Positions 1-8,775 of a stretch of 64,000 nucleotides of DNA are shown one piece after another (position 1 is the first letter of the stretch; the number at the start of each line of letters is the position of its first letter). The DNA is from Lachnospiraceae bacterium. GTDB taxonomy: Bacteria > Bacillota > Clostridia > Lachnospirales > Lachnospiraceae. The notes under the pieces are model-generated. The model was not told the origin of the DNA, searched no databases, and saw nothing but the letters and a program-made list of their open reading frames with translations. The DNA is taken from positions 1 through 64,000 of the forward strand of contig JABZIZ010000006.1 in assembly GCA_015258065.1 (NCBI GenBank), given 5' to 3'. The position numbers and the translations under genes are program-made.

Positions 1-307
<307 letters not shown>

Positions 308-377
308 TATCTTTTCTGTCATCAGTGTTCGGTTTTGAGGGTGCAATCGAAGCAGGAATACGTATTCTTACCCCTAT

Positions 378-449
378 TCCTCAATAGCTCAATGGTAGAG
401 CGCACGGCTGTTAACCGTGATGTTGTAGGTTCGAGCCCTACTTGGGGAG
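378..449 (+). tRNA. tRNA-Asn (GTT)
   Basis: A cloverleaf can be folded by eye. The acceptor arms TCCTCAA and TTGGGGA pair with one G-U, the anticodon loop carries GTT, and the T arm contains GGTTCGAGCCC. No CCA is encoded. It is the first of three tRNA genes behind the 23S gene and is probably co-transcribed with it. Confidence 0.95.
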
Positions 450-484
450 CTCGTATTTTATTTTATTCGGCTTTATTTATATCT

Positions 485-556
485 GGCTCCGTGGTCAAGA
501 GGTTAAGACATCGCCCTTTCACGGCGGTAACACGGGTTCAATTCCCGTCGGAGTCA
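485..556 (+). tRNA. tRNA-Glu (TTC)
   Basis: The acceptor arms GGCTCCG and CGGAGTC pair. The anticodon stem CGCCC/GGGCG-like with loop TTTTCAC-type places TTC as the anticodon, and the T loop is GGTTCAATTCC. The discriminator base is A at 556. It lies 35 bases after tRNA-Asn. Confidence 0.94.
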
Positions 557-566
557 TATTAGTTTT

Positions 567-637
567 GGTGACATAGCCAAGCGGTAAGGCGTGGGACTGC
601 AACTCCCTGATCGGCGGTTCAAATCCGCCTGTCACCT
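567..637 (+). tRNA. tRNA-Cys (GCA)
   Basis: The acceptor arms GGTGACA and TGTCACC pair perfectly, the anticodon is GCA, and the discriminator is T (U), typical of tRNA-Cys. The outermost pair of the anticodon stem appears to be a T-T mismatch. It is the last tRNA before a terminator at 644-675. Confidence 0.93.
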
Positions 638-643
638 TTTGTT

Positions 644-675
644 AGCGGAGGTCGAGAGACTTCCGTTATTTTTTT
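644..675 (+). terminator. Rho-independent terminator of the rRNA-tRNA operon
   Basis: A ten-pair stem with G-U pairs (AGCGGAGGTC with GACTTCCGTT) closes a four-base loop and runs into a long T tract. It sits seven bases after tRNA-Cys and should end the rRNA-tRNA transcript. Confidence 0.85.
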
Positions 676-786
676 AGCGGAAAGAAAATGCAACAAGTGT
701 CAAGAGGATTCCAAAAGATCCCAATGGATCCTTAGATCCTTATGAAACCTGAGGGCGCGAAGAGGCCCGAGGTCATGGAGAAACCT

Positions 787-1998
787 ATGAGTTTGGAAAT
801 TTATCTGGACAATTCGGCAACCACTCGCTGCGACAAAGAGGTTGCTAATCTTGTGACGGAATGTATGCTAGAGGATTATGCGAATCCTTCCAGCGCACAT
901 CGCAAGGGGTTTGAAGCTGAGAAACGGGTAAAACAGGCTGCGGAACGGATTGCAGAAACCTTGAAGGTGTTACCCAGGGAGATTCTTTTTACCTCCGGAG
1001 CAACGGAGTCGGATAACATGGCGCTGATCGGCTGTGCACACGCCCTGGAGAAAGAGGGAAGACACCTGATCACAACGAAAATCGAGCATCCCGCGATTGG
1101 GAAGGCAATGCAGCATTTGGAAAAGGAAGGCTTTGAAGTCACCTATCTTCCTGTTGATTCTTTTGGCAGAATCAGCATTACAGATCTGAGGGCGGCACTA
1201 CGTCCGGATACCATTCTGGTTTCTATTATGATGGTAAACAACGAAATGGGTGCCGTGGAGCCGTTATCTCAGGCAGGATCTGTGATTGCTGAATTTAATA
1301 GGGCCAACCATGCTTCTGTCCTCTTTCATACCGATGCCGTTCAAGGATATGGCAAACTTCCGATCGATGTCAAAGGGTGGAAGATTGACCTTCTGAGTGT
1401 GAGTGCACATAAATGCAATGGTCCCAAGGGAGTCGGTTTTTTGTACATCAAAGAGGGGATGAGAATCAAGCCGCTCCTTTATGGAGGCGGACAGCAGGGA
1501 GGGCTGCGATCGGGGACGCTCAATGTACCCGGAATTGCCGGAATGGGGCTTGCTGCAGAGAAGGCCTATGCATCTCTTGACCGGAACGTGACTTTCCTGT
1601 ATGATCTGAAATCATATTTTTGTAAAAAAATAAAAGAAAACCTGGACGATATCCGGGTGAACGGCTCTTGCTTCTGGGACGGGGATACAGCCTCTTTTGA
1701 AAAAGAAAAATGGAAGGAGGCACCTCATATTCTTTCTTTATCCGTGAGAGGAGTCAGGGCGGAGGTGCTCTTGCATGCACTGGAAGATAAGGGGATTTAT
1801 GTATCTGCCGGAAGTGCCTGTTCTACTAACCATCCGGGGCTATCCGGCACCTTGAAAGCCATCGGACTGCCGGAGGACTTATTAGAGTCAACAATACGCC
1901 TCAGCATGTCGCACGAAACCACCAAACAGGAGTTGGATATGGCGGTGGCTGCTCTATCGGAGATCGTTCCGGTATTGCGAAGATTCACGCGGAGGTAA
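787..1998 (+). CDS. Cysteine desulfurase (IscS/NifS family, NifZ-like partner of ThiI)
   Basis: This is a pyridoxal-phosphate enzyme that takes sulfur from cysteine as an enzyme-bound persulfide. The translation begins IYLDNSATT, has the PLP-lysine region SAHKCNGPKGVGF in the middle, and the catalytic-cysteine loop SAGSACSTNHPG near the C-terminus. I place the start at 787, six bases after GGAG; an in-frame ATG at 742 would add 15 residues but has no ribosome site. The gene lies 11 bases before thiI, so its sulfur is probably destined for 4-thiouridine in tRNA, as proposed for NifZ-ThiI in Bacillus. A general Fe-S cluster role cannot be excluded. Confidence 0.93.
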   Translation: MSLEIYLDNSATTRCDKEVANLVTECMLEDYANPSSAHRKGFEAEKRVKQAAERIAETLKVLPREILFTSGATESDNMALIGCAHALEKEGRHLITTKIEHPAIGKAMQHLEKEGFEVTYLPVDSFGRISITDLRAALRPDTILVSIMMVNNEMGAVEPLSQAGSVIAEFNRANHASVLFHTDAVQGYGKLPIDVKGWKIDLLSVSAHKCNGPKGVGFLYIKEGMRIKPLLYGGGQQGGLRSGTLNVPGIAGMGLAAEKAYASLDRNVTFLYDLKSYFCKKIKENLDDIRVNGSCFWDGDTASFEKEKWKEAPHILSLSVRGVRAEVLLHALEDKGIYVSAGSACSTNHPGLSGTLKAIGLPEDLLESTIRLSMSHETTKQELDMAVAALSEIVPVLRRFTRR

Positions 1999-2009
1999 GA
2001 GGTTGTTGT

Positions 2010-3251
2010 ATGGACTATCATGCTTTTATTATTAAATATGCAGAAATCGGTTTAAAGGGAAAAAACAGGAATTATTTTGAAGAGGCCCTTGTTGCCAGAA
2101 TGAAAAAGGTGCTCTCGGCTTGTGAGGGTAACTTCCGCATCTCGCGGGTTGCGGGACGCATTTACGTGGAAGCGGGAGGATTTGATTTTGAAGAGGTCAT
2201 TTCGGCACTGAAGCGGGTATTCGGCATCACGGGAATCTGTCCGGCGGTTACTTATGAGCGGGACGGTGATGCAAAATTGCCGGGACTCGGCGCTCTTGGA
2301 AAATTGGCAGCACAATATATGAAGCAGGTATATCCGGAAGGAGGTGCGTCCTTTAAGGTCAAATGTAGAAGGGTGGACAAAACCTATCCGCAGGATTCGA
2401 TGGAAGTGGATGCCACTTTGGGAGAAGCCATTCTGGTCGCTTTTAACGGAAGTGCCGAGAATCCGCAGAAGGGGACAGAGCTGGCGCCGGGGCAGATGCG
2501 TGTGGACGTGCATCAGCCGGAGATCGTTCTTCATGTAGAGCTGCGGGAAAAGGTGAACTTTTTTTCACAGGAAATCAAAGGACCTGGCGGGATGCCTACA
2601 GGAAGCAGTGGAAGAGCGATGCTTCTTTTGTCGGGGGGGATTGACTCGCCCGTTGCAGGTTACCTGATCGCCAGGAGAGGGGCGGAGGTGGATGCGGTAT
2701 ATTTTCATGCGCCTCCCTATACTTCGGACCGCGCCAAGCAGAAGGTGGTGGATCTGGCAGGGATTCTTGCCGGATATACCGGAGGCGTAAGGTTACATGT
2801 GGTGAACTTCACGGAGATCCAACTCTATATCTATGAAAAATGTCCCCACGAGGAACTCACGATTATCATGCGCAGATATATGATGCGGATTGCCGACAGG
2901 ATCGCAGGAGAAGAGAAAATGCTTGGCCTGATTACCGGCGAGAGCATTGCGCAGGTGGCATCGCAGACGATGCAATCTCTCATGGCAACCGACGAGGTGG
3001 TGCGGGATATGCCCGTCTACCGCCCCTTAATCGGCTTTGATAAACAGGATATCGTAGATATCAGTTTGAAAATAGGTGCCTATGAGACCTCCATCCAACC
3101 TTATGAAGACTGCTGCACCATCTTCGTGGCCAAACACCCTGCTACCAAACCGAAGTGTGAGGTCATTCGGAAGCATGAAGAGAATCTTGGAGAGAAAATC
3201 GATGAAATGGTAGACAGAGCCATTCGAGAGAGAGAAATCATCGAAGTGTAA
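2010..3251 (+). CDS. thiI: tRNA 4-thiouridine synthase ThiI
   Basis: ThiI adenylates uridine 8 of tRNA and replaces its oxygen with sulfur supplied by a cysteine desulfurase. The 413-residue protein has the N-terminal ferredoxin-like start and THUMP domain (about residues 1-165), followed by a PP-loop ATPase with LLSGGIDSPVAGYL at about 210. It stops after the core and has no C-terminal rhodanese domain, the usual form in Firmicutes. The start follows a GAGG-rich stretch at the end of the desulfurase gene 11 bases upstream, so the two are probably one operon. Its thiamine role in other bacteria needs the rhodanese domain and is less likely here. Confidence 0.95.
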   Translation: MDYHAFIIKYAEIGLKGKNRNYFEEALVARMKKVLSACEGNFRISRVAGRIYVEAGGFDFEEVISALKRVFGITGICPAVTYERDGDAKLPGLGALGKLAAQYMKQVYPEGGASFKVKCRRVDKTYPQDSMEVDATLGEAILVAFNGSAENPQKGTELAPGQMRVDVHQPEIVLHVELREKVNFFSQEIKGPGGMPTGSSGRAMLLLSGGIDSPVAGYLIARRGAEVDAVYFHAPPYTSDRAKQKVVDLAGILAGYTGGVRLHVVNFTEIQLYIYEKCPHEELTIIMRRYMMRIADRIAGEEKMLGLITGESIAQVASQTMQSLMATDEVVRDMPVYRPLIGFDKQDIVDISLKIGAYETSIQPYEDCCTIFVAKHPATKPKCEVIRKHEENLGEKIDEMVDRAIREREIIEV

Positions 3252-3272
3252 AAGGAAAGACATTGCTCTTAC

Positions 3273-3374
3273 GAGAAAAAAGAGTTCCTCATACGAAGAA
3301 AAAAATTCTTCATACGAGGCTTGCGAGAAAAGAAATTCTCATAAGAAGAAAAGAGTTCCTCTTATGAGGAACTC
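3273..3374. repeat. Four degenerate ~21-base units ending in a hairpin
   Basis: The tail between thiI and the convergent HPr-like gene is built from related units of the form GARAAAA..TTCYTCATAC at 3273-3294, 3295-3315, 3325-3344 and 3345-3365. The last unit forms the left arm of the perfect hairpin at 3353-3374. The copies look like decayed duplications of a terminator arm. Confidence 0.6.
3353..3374 (-). terminator. Terminator hairpin between convergent genes
   Basis: The arms GAGTTCCTC and GAGGAACTC pair perfectly over nine bases around a TTAT loop. Read on the minus strand the hairpin is followed by TTTTCTTC, so it best serves the HPr-like gene. The plus strand has no T run after it. Confidence 0.7.
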
Positions 3375-3420
3375 GATGTCTGATTCATTTGGATGATTTG
3401 GTGCTTAGGAATGCAACAGA

Positions 3421-3657
3421 TCAAACAATATAAGGCTTTAAGACTTCCATCACCTTTTCCTGATCTGCATTCTCCTCCGCATGAATATGCAGATTGATCG
3501 GTTTGGAAAGATCAAGGGAAAAGATACCCATGATGGACTTGGCGTCAATCACATATCTGCCGGAAACAAGATCGAAGTCATAATCAAACTTCGTAATGTC
3601 ATTCACGAAGGACTTCACCTTATCAATTGAATTCAGAGAAATCATAACGGTTTTCAT
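3421..3657 (-). CDS. HPr-like protein lacking the active-site histidine
   Basis: The 78-residue product has the length and fold pattern of the phosphocarrier HPr. It keeps a close copy of the HPr segment around regulatory Ser46 (DAKSIMGIFSL), but the GLHARPA motif with the phosphorylated histidine is absent. It therefore cannot relay phosphate in the PTS the normal way. A regulatory or decoy role that keeps the Ser46-like site is an inference. I start it at the second ATG (3657), seven bases after AGGAGG; the first ATG at 3663 abuts the ribosome site. It is monocistronic, with its own promoter at 3684-3712 and a terminator at 3353-3374. Confidence 0.8.
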   Translation of the reverse strand: MKTVMISLNSIDKVKSFVNDITKFDYDFDLVSGRYVIDAKSIMGIFSLDLSKPINLHIHAEENADQEKVMEVLKPYIV

Positions 3658-3683
3658 TCTCATACCTCCTTTTTATGGTCTTT

Positions 3684-3712
3684 ATACTAAAGGCTACATA
3701 GGAAAAAGTCAA
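3684..3712 (-). promoter_or_regulatory. Sigma-A promoter of the HPr-like gene
   Basis: On the minus strand, TTGACT (plus coordinates 3707-3712) and TAGTAT (3684-3689) are separated by exactly 17 bases. The AAAAGGAGG ribosome site of the HPr-like gene follows shortly downstream. Confidence 0.75.
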
Positions 3713-3745
3713 TGTTGAAAAGCACAAAAAAACACGGGAAATCCC

Positions 3746-5119
3746 ATGAAAACAATCGCCATTCATAATCTAGGATGCAAGGTGAACAGCTATGAGCTGG
3801 ATGTACTAACAGAAAACTTACGGAAAAGCGGGCATATCATTGTGCCTTTTGACGAAAAGGCAGATATCTACATTGTCAATACCTGTACCGTGACCAATAT
3901 TGCGGATCGCAAATCCAGACAGATGCTTCATAAGGCAAAAAGAGAAAATCCCGAGGCTCTGATTGTCGCACTGGGGTGTTATGTAGAGAGTGCGAACCTG
4001 CAGACACAAAAAGATGACTGCATTGATATTGCGTTGGGGAATAAGGATAAGGAAAAGCTGTTAACCATCATTGCTGATTACGAAAAGGCGGAGCGGAGCA
4101 GGACCGCCGCACCGGATTCCTACAAAGAAAGTTTACAAGGAAAGAGTGTTCCGGTCGCGGAAGAGGAAAAACCTTTCCACCTGGGGCTTCATGAACTGCC
4201 TACCCGTACCAGATCGTATATCAAGATTCAGGATGGCTGTAATATGTTCTGTACCTACTGCATCATCCCTTATGTGAGGGGAAGGATCAACAGCAGGCCG
4301 GAAGAAGACATTTTAAGAGAGATTGCGACACTTGCGTCTAAGGGTTGCAGAGAAGTGGTTTTGACCGGAATTCATATTGCTTCTTATGGACTGGATCGGG
4401 GAGAACCGGAGCTGATCCGGCTCCTTGGTCGGATTCAGGAGATTCCGGAGATTAAACGCATCCGTATCTCTTCCATGGAGCCGAAAATCATCACGAAGGA
4501 ATGTGCAAGAGCCTTTGCATCGATCCCTAAACTCTGCCCGCACTTCCATCTGTCCCTCCAAAGCGGTTGTGATGCAACCTTGAAACGGATGAATCGACAT
4601 TATGATATCAACTGTTTTGAAAAGAGTGTGGATCTTCTCCGCACCGTTTACGAGAACCCTGCAATAACAACGGATGTTATTGTTGGCTTTCCCGGAGAAA
4701 CAGAGGAAGAATTCGAAATCAGCCGACGAGAGATTGAAAAGATCCACTTTTACGAAACGCATGTTTTTAAATACTCTAAGAGAAGAGGCACGTTGGCTGC
4801 CGCCTATGAAGACCAGATTCCGGAGAAAATCAAACATGAGAGGAGCAGCATACTAATTCAGCTTTCCAGGAAAAATGCCGAAGAATATAGAAGGTTGTTT
4901 CTTGACCGTACGGTGGAAGTTCTTTTGGAAGAGGAAGAAAAGGTGGATGGGAAACGGATTTTGAGCGGGTTGACGGATCGCTATGTGCGGGTCGGTGCCG
5001 AAACGGCACCATTGTCACAGGAAGAAGGAGAGAGGCTGAGACCCGGAGAATTGGTAAAGATGAAGACGGAAGGATTTCTGGCGGGGGAGATCATTGCAGG
5101 CAAACCGCTTTTGTTGTAA
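3746..5119 (+). CDS. mtaB: tRNA t6A37 methylthiotransferase MtaB
   Basis: MtaB is a radical-SAM enzyme that adds a methylthio group to t6A37 of tRNAs reading ANN codons. The N-terminal domain opens with HNLGCKVNSYE and supplies three cysteines for one Fe-S cluster. The radical-SAM motif CNMFCTYCIIPYVRGR lies near residue 170, and a TRAM-like C-terminal domain follows. The NLGCKVN start and the 457-residue length favour MtaB over MiaB or RimO. The ribosome site is weak. The next gene, ireB, begins 37 bases downstream, so read-through is likely. Confidence 0.93.
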   Translation: MKTIAIHNLGCKVNSYELDVLTENLRKSGHIIVPFDEKADIYIVNTCTVTNIADRKSRQMLHKAKRENPEALIVALGCYVESANLQTQKDDCIDIALGNKDKEKLLTIIADYEKAERSRTAAPDSYKESLQGKSVPVAEEEKPFHLGLHELPTRTRSYIKIQDGCNMFCTYCIIPYVRGRINSRPEEDILREIATLASKGCREVVLTGIHIASYGLDRGEPELIRLLGRIQEIPEIKRIRISSMEPKIITKECARAFASIPKLCPHFHLSLQSGCDATLKRMNRHYDINCFEKSVDLLRTVYENPAITTDVIVGFPGETEEEFEISRREIEKIHFYETHVFKYSKRRGTLAAAYEDQIPEKIKHERSSILIQLSRKNAEEYRRLFLDRTVEVLLEEEEKVDGKRILSGLTDRYVRVGAETAPLSQEEGERLRPGELVKMKTEGFLAGEIIAGKPLLL

Positions 5120-5156
5120 ACTGAAAGCAGTACCGTGCAAAAAGGAAGGGTTTTCT

Positions 5157-5435
5157 ATGAAGAAACAGGAACAGGATCTCGGAAGCACCCAGTTTTTCAA
5201 GGTCGAAACAGACACGGAAACCGGAGTTAAAAAGGTGCTGGAAGTGGTTTATGAAGCCCTGGTAGAGCGTGGATATAATCCGGTGAATCAGATTGTGGGC
5301 TATATTATGTCAGGGGATCCCACCTATATTACCAGTCATAAAGGAGCGAGAAGCCTGATTATGAAGGTGGAGCGGGATGAACTGGTAGAAGAGATGTTAC
5401 AGGAGTATATCAAAAGTAACCGCTGGACCGACTGA
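5157..5435 (+). CDS. ireB: IreB family regulatory phosphoprotein (UPF0297)
   Basis: This small cytosolic protein of 92 residues carries the family hallmark GYNPVNQIVGYIMSGDPTYI. In Enterococcus, IreB is phosphorylated on N-terminal threonines by the PASTA kinase IreK and affects cephalosporin tolerance. Here Ser10 and Thr11 are the candidate sites, an inference. I start at 5157, after an AAGGAAGGG ribosome site; an upstream in-frame ATG at 5094 would sit inside mtaB. The gene is followed after two bases by ruvX, the pairing also seen in Bacillus (yrzL-yrrK). Confidence 0.92.
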   Translation: MKKQEQDLGSTQFFKVETDTETGVKKVLEVVYEALVERGYNPVNQIVGYIMSGDPTYITSHKGARSLIMKVERDELVEEMLQEYIKSNRWTD

Positions 5436-5437
5436 CC

Positions 5438-5866
5438 ATGCGGGTGATGGGGCTGGATTTCGGTGCGAAGACAGTAGGGGTTGCGATTACCGACGCCTCT
5501 GGTACTCTTGCGCAGCGAAAGGAAATTATACGCAGGCAGAGAGAGAATGCCCTGCGCAAAACCTATGCGAGGATTCAAGAGTTGATTCAGGAGTATGAGA
5601 TCTCCTGCATTGTACTCGGGCTTCCGCTTCATTTGGATGGAAGCGTTTCGGAGCGAGCAAATAAAACCCTATCGTTTCAAGGGGAATTGGAACGGAGGAC
5701 GGGACTTCAGGTCATCATGCAGGATGAGCGTCTGACCAGTGTAGAAGCGGAAGATCTCATGCGGGAAGCGGGAATTCCGAAAAGCGACTGGAAGGCACAG
5801 ATCGATATGATTGCCGCAGAGCTGATTTTGCAGGATTATCTGAATCACCGTGATCGATATCAATGA
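5438..5866 (+). CDS. ruvX: Putative pre-16S rRNA nuclease / Holliday junction resolvase RuvX (YqgF)
   Basis: This RNase H-fold nuclease of 142 residues begins MGLDFGAKTVGVAITD, which holds the first catalytic aspartate. It continues with a GLPLHLDGS segment and a QDERLTSVEAE stretch with the second acidic site. In E. coli, YqgF trims the 5' end of 16S rRNA. It sits between ireB and RNase J, so it belongs to an RNA-processing neighbourhood. Its tail overlaps the long reading frame upstream of the RNase J start. Confidence 0.92.
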   Translation: MRVMGLDFGAKTVGVAITDASGTLAQRKEIIRRQRENALRKTYARIQELIQEYEISCIVLGLPLHLDGSVSERANKTLSFQGELERRTGLQVIMQDERLTSVEAEDLMREAGIPKSDWKAQIDMIAAELILQDYLNHRDRYQ

Positions 5867-5894
5867 GTCAAGTAATGAAATGAAGGAGGCTTTT

Positions 5895-7577
5895 TTGAAT
5901 AACCAAAAAAAACAGAATAACCATTCCAAGCTGCAGATCATACCGCTTGGCGGACTCGAGCAGATTGGGATGAACATTACTGCCTTTCGCTATGAAGACA
6001 GTATTATTGTTGTGGACTGCGGTCTGGCTTTTCCGGAGGATGATATGCTGGGGATCGACCTCGTGATCCCGGATATTACTTACCTTACGGACAATATTGA
6101 CAAGGTGAAGGGCTTTGTCATCACCCACGGTCATGAGGACCATATCGGCGCATTGCCTTATGTCTTGCAGCAGGTGAATGTGCCTGTCTATGCAACCAGG
6201 CTGACCATGGGGATTATCAATCACAAGCTGGAGGAAAAGAATCTTCTCAACTGCACCAAGCGGAAGGTGGTGAAATTCGGTTCGACCATTAACCTCGGTT
6301 GTTTTCGGGTAGAATTCATCCGGACGAACCATTCGATTGTGGATGCGGCGGCGCTGGCGATTTATTCCCCTGCCGGCATTGTGGTGCATACCGGCGATTT
6401 CAAGGTGGATTACACACCTGTCTTTGGAGATCCGATTGATTTGGGACGCTTTGCCGAGATCGGTAAAAAAGGCGTGCTGGCTCTTATGTGCGACTCCACC
6501 AATGCGGAGCGTCCGGGGTTTACGCTTTCCGAGAAAACGGTAGGTCATACCTTCGATGTTCTGTTCCAGGAACATCATGATACAAGGATTATTATTGCAA
6601 CCTTTGCTTCCAATGTGGACCGGGTGCAGCAAATCATCAATACGGCGCATAAATACGGCAGAAAGGCCGTGATTGAAGGGCGCAGCATGGTGACCATCAT
6701 GGAGATTGCACAGCAGCTGGGATGCATTAAGGTGCCGGACAATACGTTAATTGACATCGATGAACTAAAGAATTATCCGGAGAATAAGACCGTTTTGATT
6801 ACCACCGGCTCGCAGGGGGAAAGCATGGCGGCTCTTTCCAGAATGGCGAACGGCATGCACCGCAAGGTGAGCATCGGGCCGACCGATACCGTCATCATGT
6901 CCTCCCACCCCATTCCGGGCAATGAAAAGGCAGTCACCAATATCATCAACGAGCTGTTGATGAAAGGAGCGGATGTTATTTTTCAGGATGTACATGTATC
7001 CGGACATGCCTGCCAGGAAGATATTAAATTGATCTACACGCTGGTCAAGCCCAAATTCGCCATTCCCGTTCATGGGGAATACAGACACATGCTTGCACAG
7101 CGTAGAATCGCCAAAAATCTCGGCATCCCGAAGAATCATATCATCATTATGCAGACCGGCGAGGTGCTGGAGATCGATCAGAATGGCGCGAAAATAAACG
7201 GCACGGTGAAGACGGGCGCGATTCTGGTGGACGGCCTGGGCGTCGGCGATGTCGGCAATGTCGTTCTGCGGGACAGACAGCATCTGGCGGAAGACGGCAT
7301 TGTTGTGGTGGTATTTGGCATCGACACGGTAAACGGTGTCCTGCAATCGGAACCCGCCATCGTCTCGAGAGGCTTTGTCTATGTAAAGGAATCCGATGAA
7401 CTGATCGAGGAAGCGTCGCAGATTGTAGGAGATGAGTTGCAGGAAGCGCTGGATCGTGGCACAAGAGACTGGGGAAAATTAAAGGGGATTGTCAAGGATG
7501 CGCTCAGCGGCTATCTTTGGAAGAAAACCAACCGCAGACCGATGATCCTTCCGATCATTATGGATACCAATGACTAA
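5895..7577 (+). CDS. rnj: Ribonuclease J
   Basis: RNase J is a metallo-beta-lactamase-fold exo- and endoribonuclease that degrades and matures RNA in Firmicutes. Motifs seen are the metal site GHEDHIGALPY (THGHEDH), the beta-CASP region, and the C-terminal PVHGEYRHM. The reading frame opens at 5850, but the best start is a TTG at 5895, five bases after AAGGAGG (5883-5889), giving about 560 residues. An ATG at 5880 sits just before that ribosome site and is less likely. In Bacillus an unrelated small gene lies between ruvX and mltG; here RNase J occupies that place. Confidence 0.93.
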   Translation: MNNQKKQNNHSKLQIIPLGGLEQIGMNITAFRYEDSIIVVDCGLAFPEDDMLGIDLVIPDITYLTDNIDKVKGFVITHGHEDHIGALPYVLQQVNVPVYATRLTMGIINHKLEEKNLLNCTKRKVVKFGSTINLGCFRVEFIRTNHSIVDAAALAIYSPAGIVVHTGDFKVDYTPVFGDPIDLGRFAEIGKKGVLALMCDSTNAERPGFTLSEKTVGHTFDVLFQEHHDTRIIIATFASNVDRVQQIINTAHKYGRKAVIEGRSMVTIMEIAQQLGCIKVPDNTLIDIDELKNYPENKTVLITTGSQGESMAALSRMANGMHRKVSIGPTDTVIMSSHPIPGNEKAVTNIINELLMKGADVIFQDVHVSGHACQEDIKLIYTLVKPKFAIPVHGEYRHMLAQRRIAKNLGIPKNHIIIMQTGEVLEIDQNGAKINGTVKTGAILVDGLGVGDVGNVVLRDRQHLAEDGIVVVVFGIDTVNGVLQSEPAIVSRGFVYVKESDELIEEASQIVGDELQEALDRGTRDWGKLKGIVKDALSGYLWKKTNRRPMILPIIMDTND

Positions 7578-7589
7578 GGAAAGATAGCA

Positions 7590-8123
7590 ATGAAGCAGAT
7601 GAATCATGACAACAGGAAGATTAAAAAAACAGGCGCTTTTGCACTGGGAACAACGGCAAGGCTTGTGATTCTGACCCTCATTATTTTTGCAACCATTCGT
7701 TATGCAACACTGGGATATAGCTATGGCTACCAGATTTTTGCGCAGAAAGCACAGAGTGAGGGACAGAATGCCAAAACGGTGACGGTAACGGTGGAAGAAG
7801 GACAAGGTGTGAAGCAGATTGCCAAAATGCTTCAGGAAAAAGGACTGATCCATGATGCCAGACTGTTTCGGCTACAGGAATATTTTTCCGATTACCATAA
7901 GAAGTTGAAGCCGGGAGTATACGAACTCAATACCGCCATGAAGCCGGAAGAAATGATGGCAAAAATGTCCGAGACGGAGAACAAGGACGCAGCGGGCTCT
8001 TCCTCCGGTCTTGGCACGACAGATCAAAACACGGAAACTGCGGGGCAGGACGAAGAATGGCAGGGAGACGAGGGAGATCATTCCGACGATGCCTCCAAAG
8101 GAATGCAGGACAATGGAGATTGA
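7590..8123 (+). CDS. Short MltG/YceG-like membrane protein
   Basis: The 177-residue protein has one N-terminal membrane segment (about residues 23-43). A LysM-like region follows, with VEEGQGVKQIAKMLQEKGLI and KKLKPGVYEL, which match the entry part of MltG-type endolytic transglycosylases. The catalytic YceG domain that should follow is missing; the protein ends in an acidic, low-complexity tail. Its place before trmR matches yrrL of Bacillus, so it is a reduced relative rather than an unrelated protein. Whether it binds glycan or a partner is unknown. The stop overlaps the start of trmR by 11 bases. Confidence 0.75.
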   Translation: MKQMNHDNRKIKKTGAFALGTTARLVILTLIIFATIRYATLGYSYGYQIFAQKAQSEGQNAKTVTVTVEEGQGVKQIAKMLQEKGLIHDARLFRLQEYFSDYHKKLKPGVYELNTAMKPEEMMAKMSETENKDAAGSSSGLGTTDQNTETAGQDEEWQGDEGDHSDDASKGMQDNGD

Positions 8124-8775
8124 CGAAGAGAGACTCCTGACGTTTATAGAAACCATGAATTTTGAGCAGGATCCGGAAATGGAAGCATTGGAAGAAAGGG
8201 CACTTGCGGGCCAAATCCCGATCATTCGGAGGGACACGCAGTGCCTTCTTCGTTTTCTGCTTTCCCTGCAACAACCGCAGAGGATACTGGAAATCGGAAC
8301 GGCAATCGGTTTTTCCGCACTGTTTATGGCAAGGGTCTGCGGTAGAAAGACAAAGATTCTTACCATCGAGCAGGATGAGAAGAGATGTGAAGCGGCGAGA
8401 GAAAATTTCGCCAGAATGGACGGCGCGGGACAGATTTTGCTGAAGGAAGGAGATGCACGTAATATTTTGCCGCAGTGCAGAAGGGAAGGACAGAAATTTG
8501 ATTTGATCTTCATGGATGCGGCAAAGGGACAGTATCCGATCTTCCTGCGGGAAGCCGGGATGCTTTTGTCTGAAGGCGGTGTACTGGTGACCGATAATGT
8601 GTTGCAGAACGGAACCGTTTTAGAGTCCCGCTATGCGGTGGAGAGGAGAGATCGTACCATTCATGCCCGCATGCGTGCGTATTTAAGAGAGCTTCTGCTC
8701 GATCGAACACTCATCACAACCGTTCTTTCCGTCGGAGACGGGATGGCGCTCAGCTATAAGAAGAGGATGCAATGA
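8113..8775 (+). CDS. trmR: tRNA 5-hydroxyuridine methyltransferase TrmR (YrrM-like)
   Basis: This is a class I SAM-dependent O-methyltransferase of 220 residues. The SAM-binding motif RILEIGTAIGFSALFMA is followed by an acidic motif in FDLIFMDAAKG. TrmR methylates 5-hydroxyuridine at wobble position 34 to 5-methoxyuridine. The reading frame is open from 8011, but I start at the ATG at 8113, inside the end of the MltG-like gene, where AGGAATGCAGGA acts as ribosome site. The stop overlaps the next gene as ATGA. A general small-molecule O-methyltransferase is the alternative; the adjacent U32 gene supports TrmR. Confidence 0.85.
   Translation: MEIDEERLLTFIETMNFEQDPEMEALEERALAGQIPIIRRDTQCLLRFLLSLQQPQRILEIGTAIGFSALFMARVCGRKTKILTIEQDEKRCEAARENFARMDGAGQILLKEGDARNILPQCRREGQKFDLIFMDAAKGQYPIFLREAGMLLSEGGVLVTDNVLQNGTVLESRYAVERRDRTIHARMRAYLRELLLDRTLITTVLSVGDGMALSYKKRMQ

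Noticed and set aside
335..562. Open frame of 75 codons on the plus strand
   Set aside because: It runs through tRNA-Asn and most of tRNA-Glu; the RNA genes explain the sequence.
4313..4837. 174-codon open frame on the minus strand
   Set aside because: It is opposite mtaB and shows no family motifs or start signals.
5850..5894. RNase J start at the ATG at 5850
   Set aside because: It would overlap ruvX without a ribosome site, whereas TTG at 5895 follows a full AAGGAGG.
5868..6650. 260-codon open frame on the minus strand
   Set aside because: It lies fully opposite RNase J, has no ribosome site and no recognisable motif; it is an antisense shadow of a conserved gene.
8011..8112. Longer N-terminus for trmR
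   Set aside because: The extra residues are encoded inside the MltG-like gene, are basic and unlike the family; the ATG at 8113 fits the family start.
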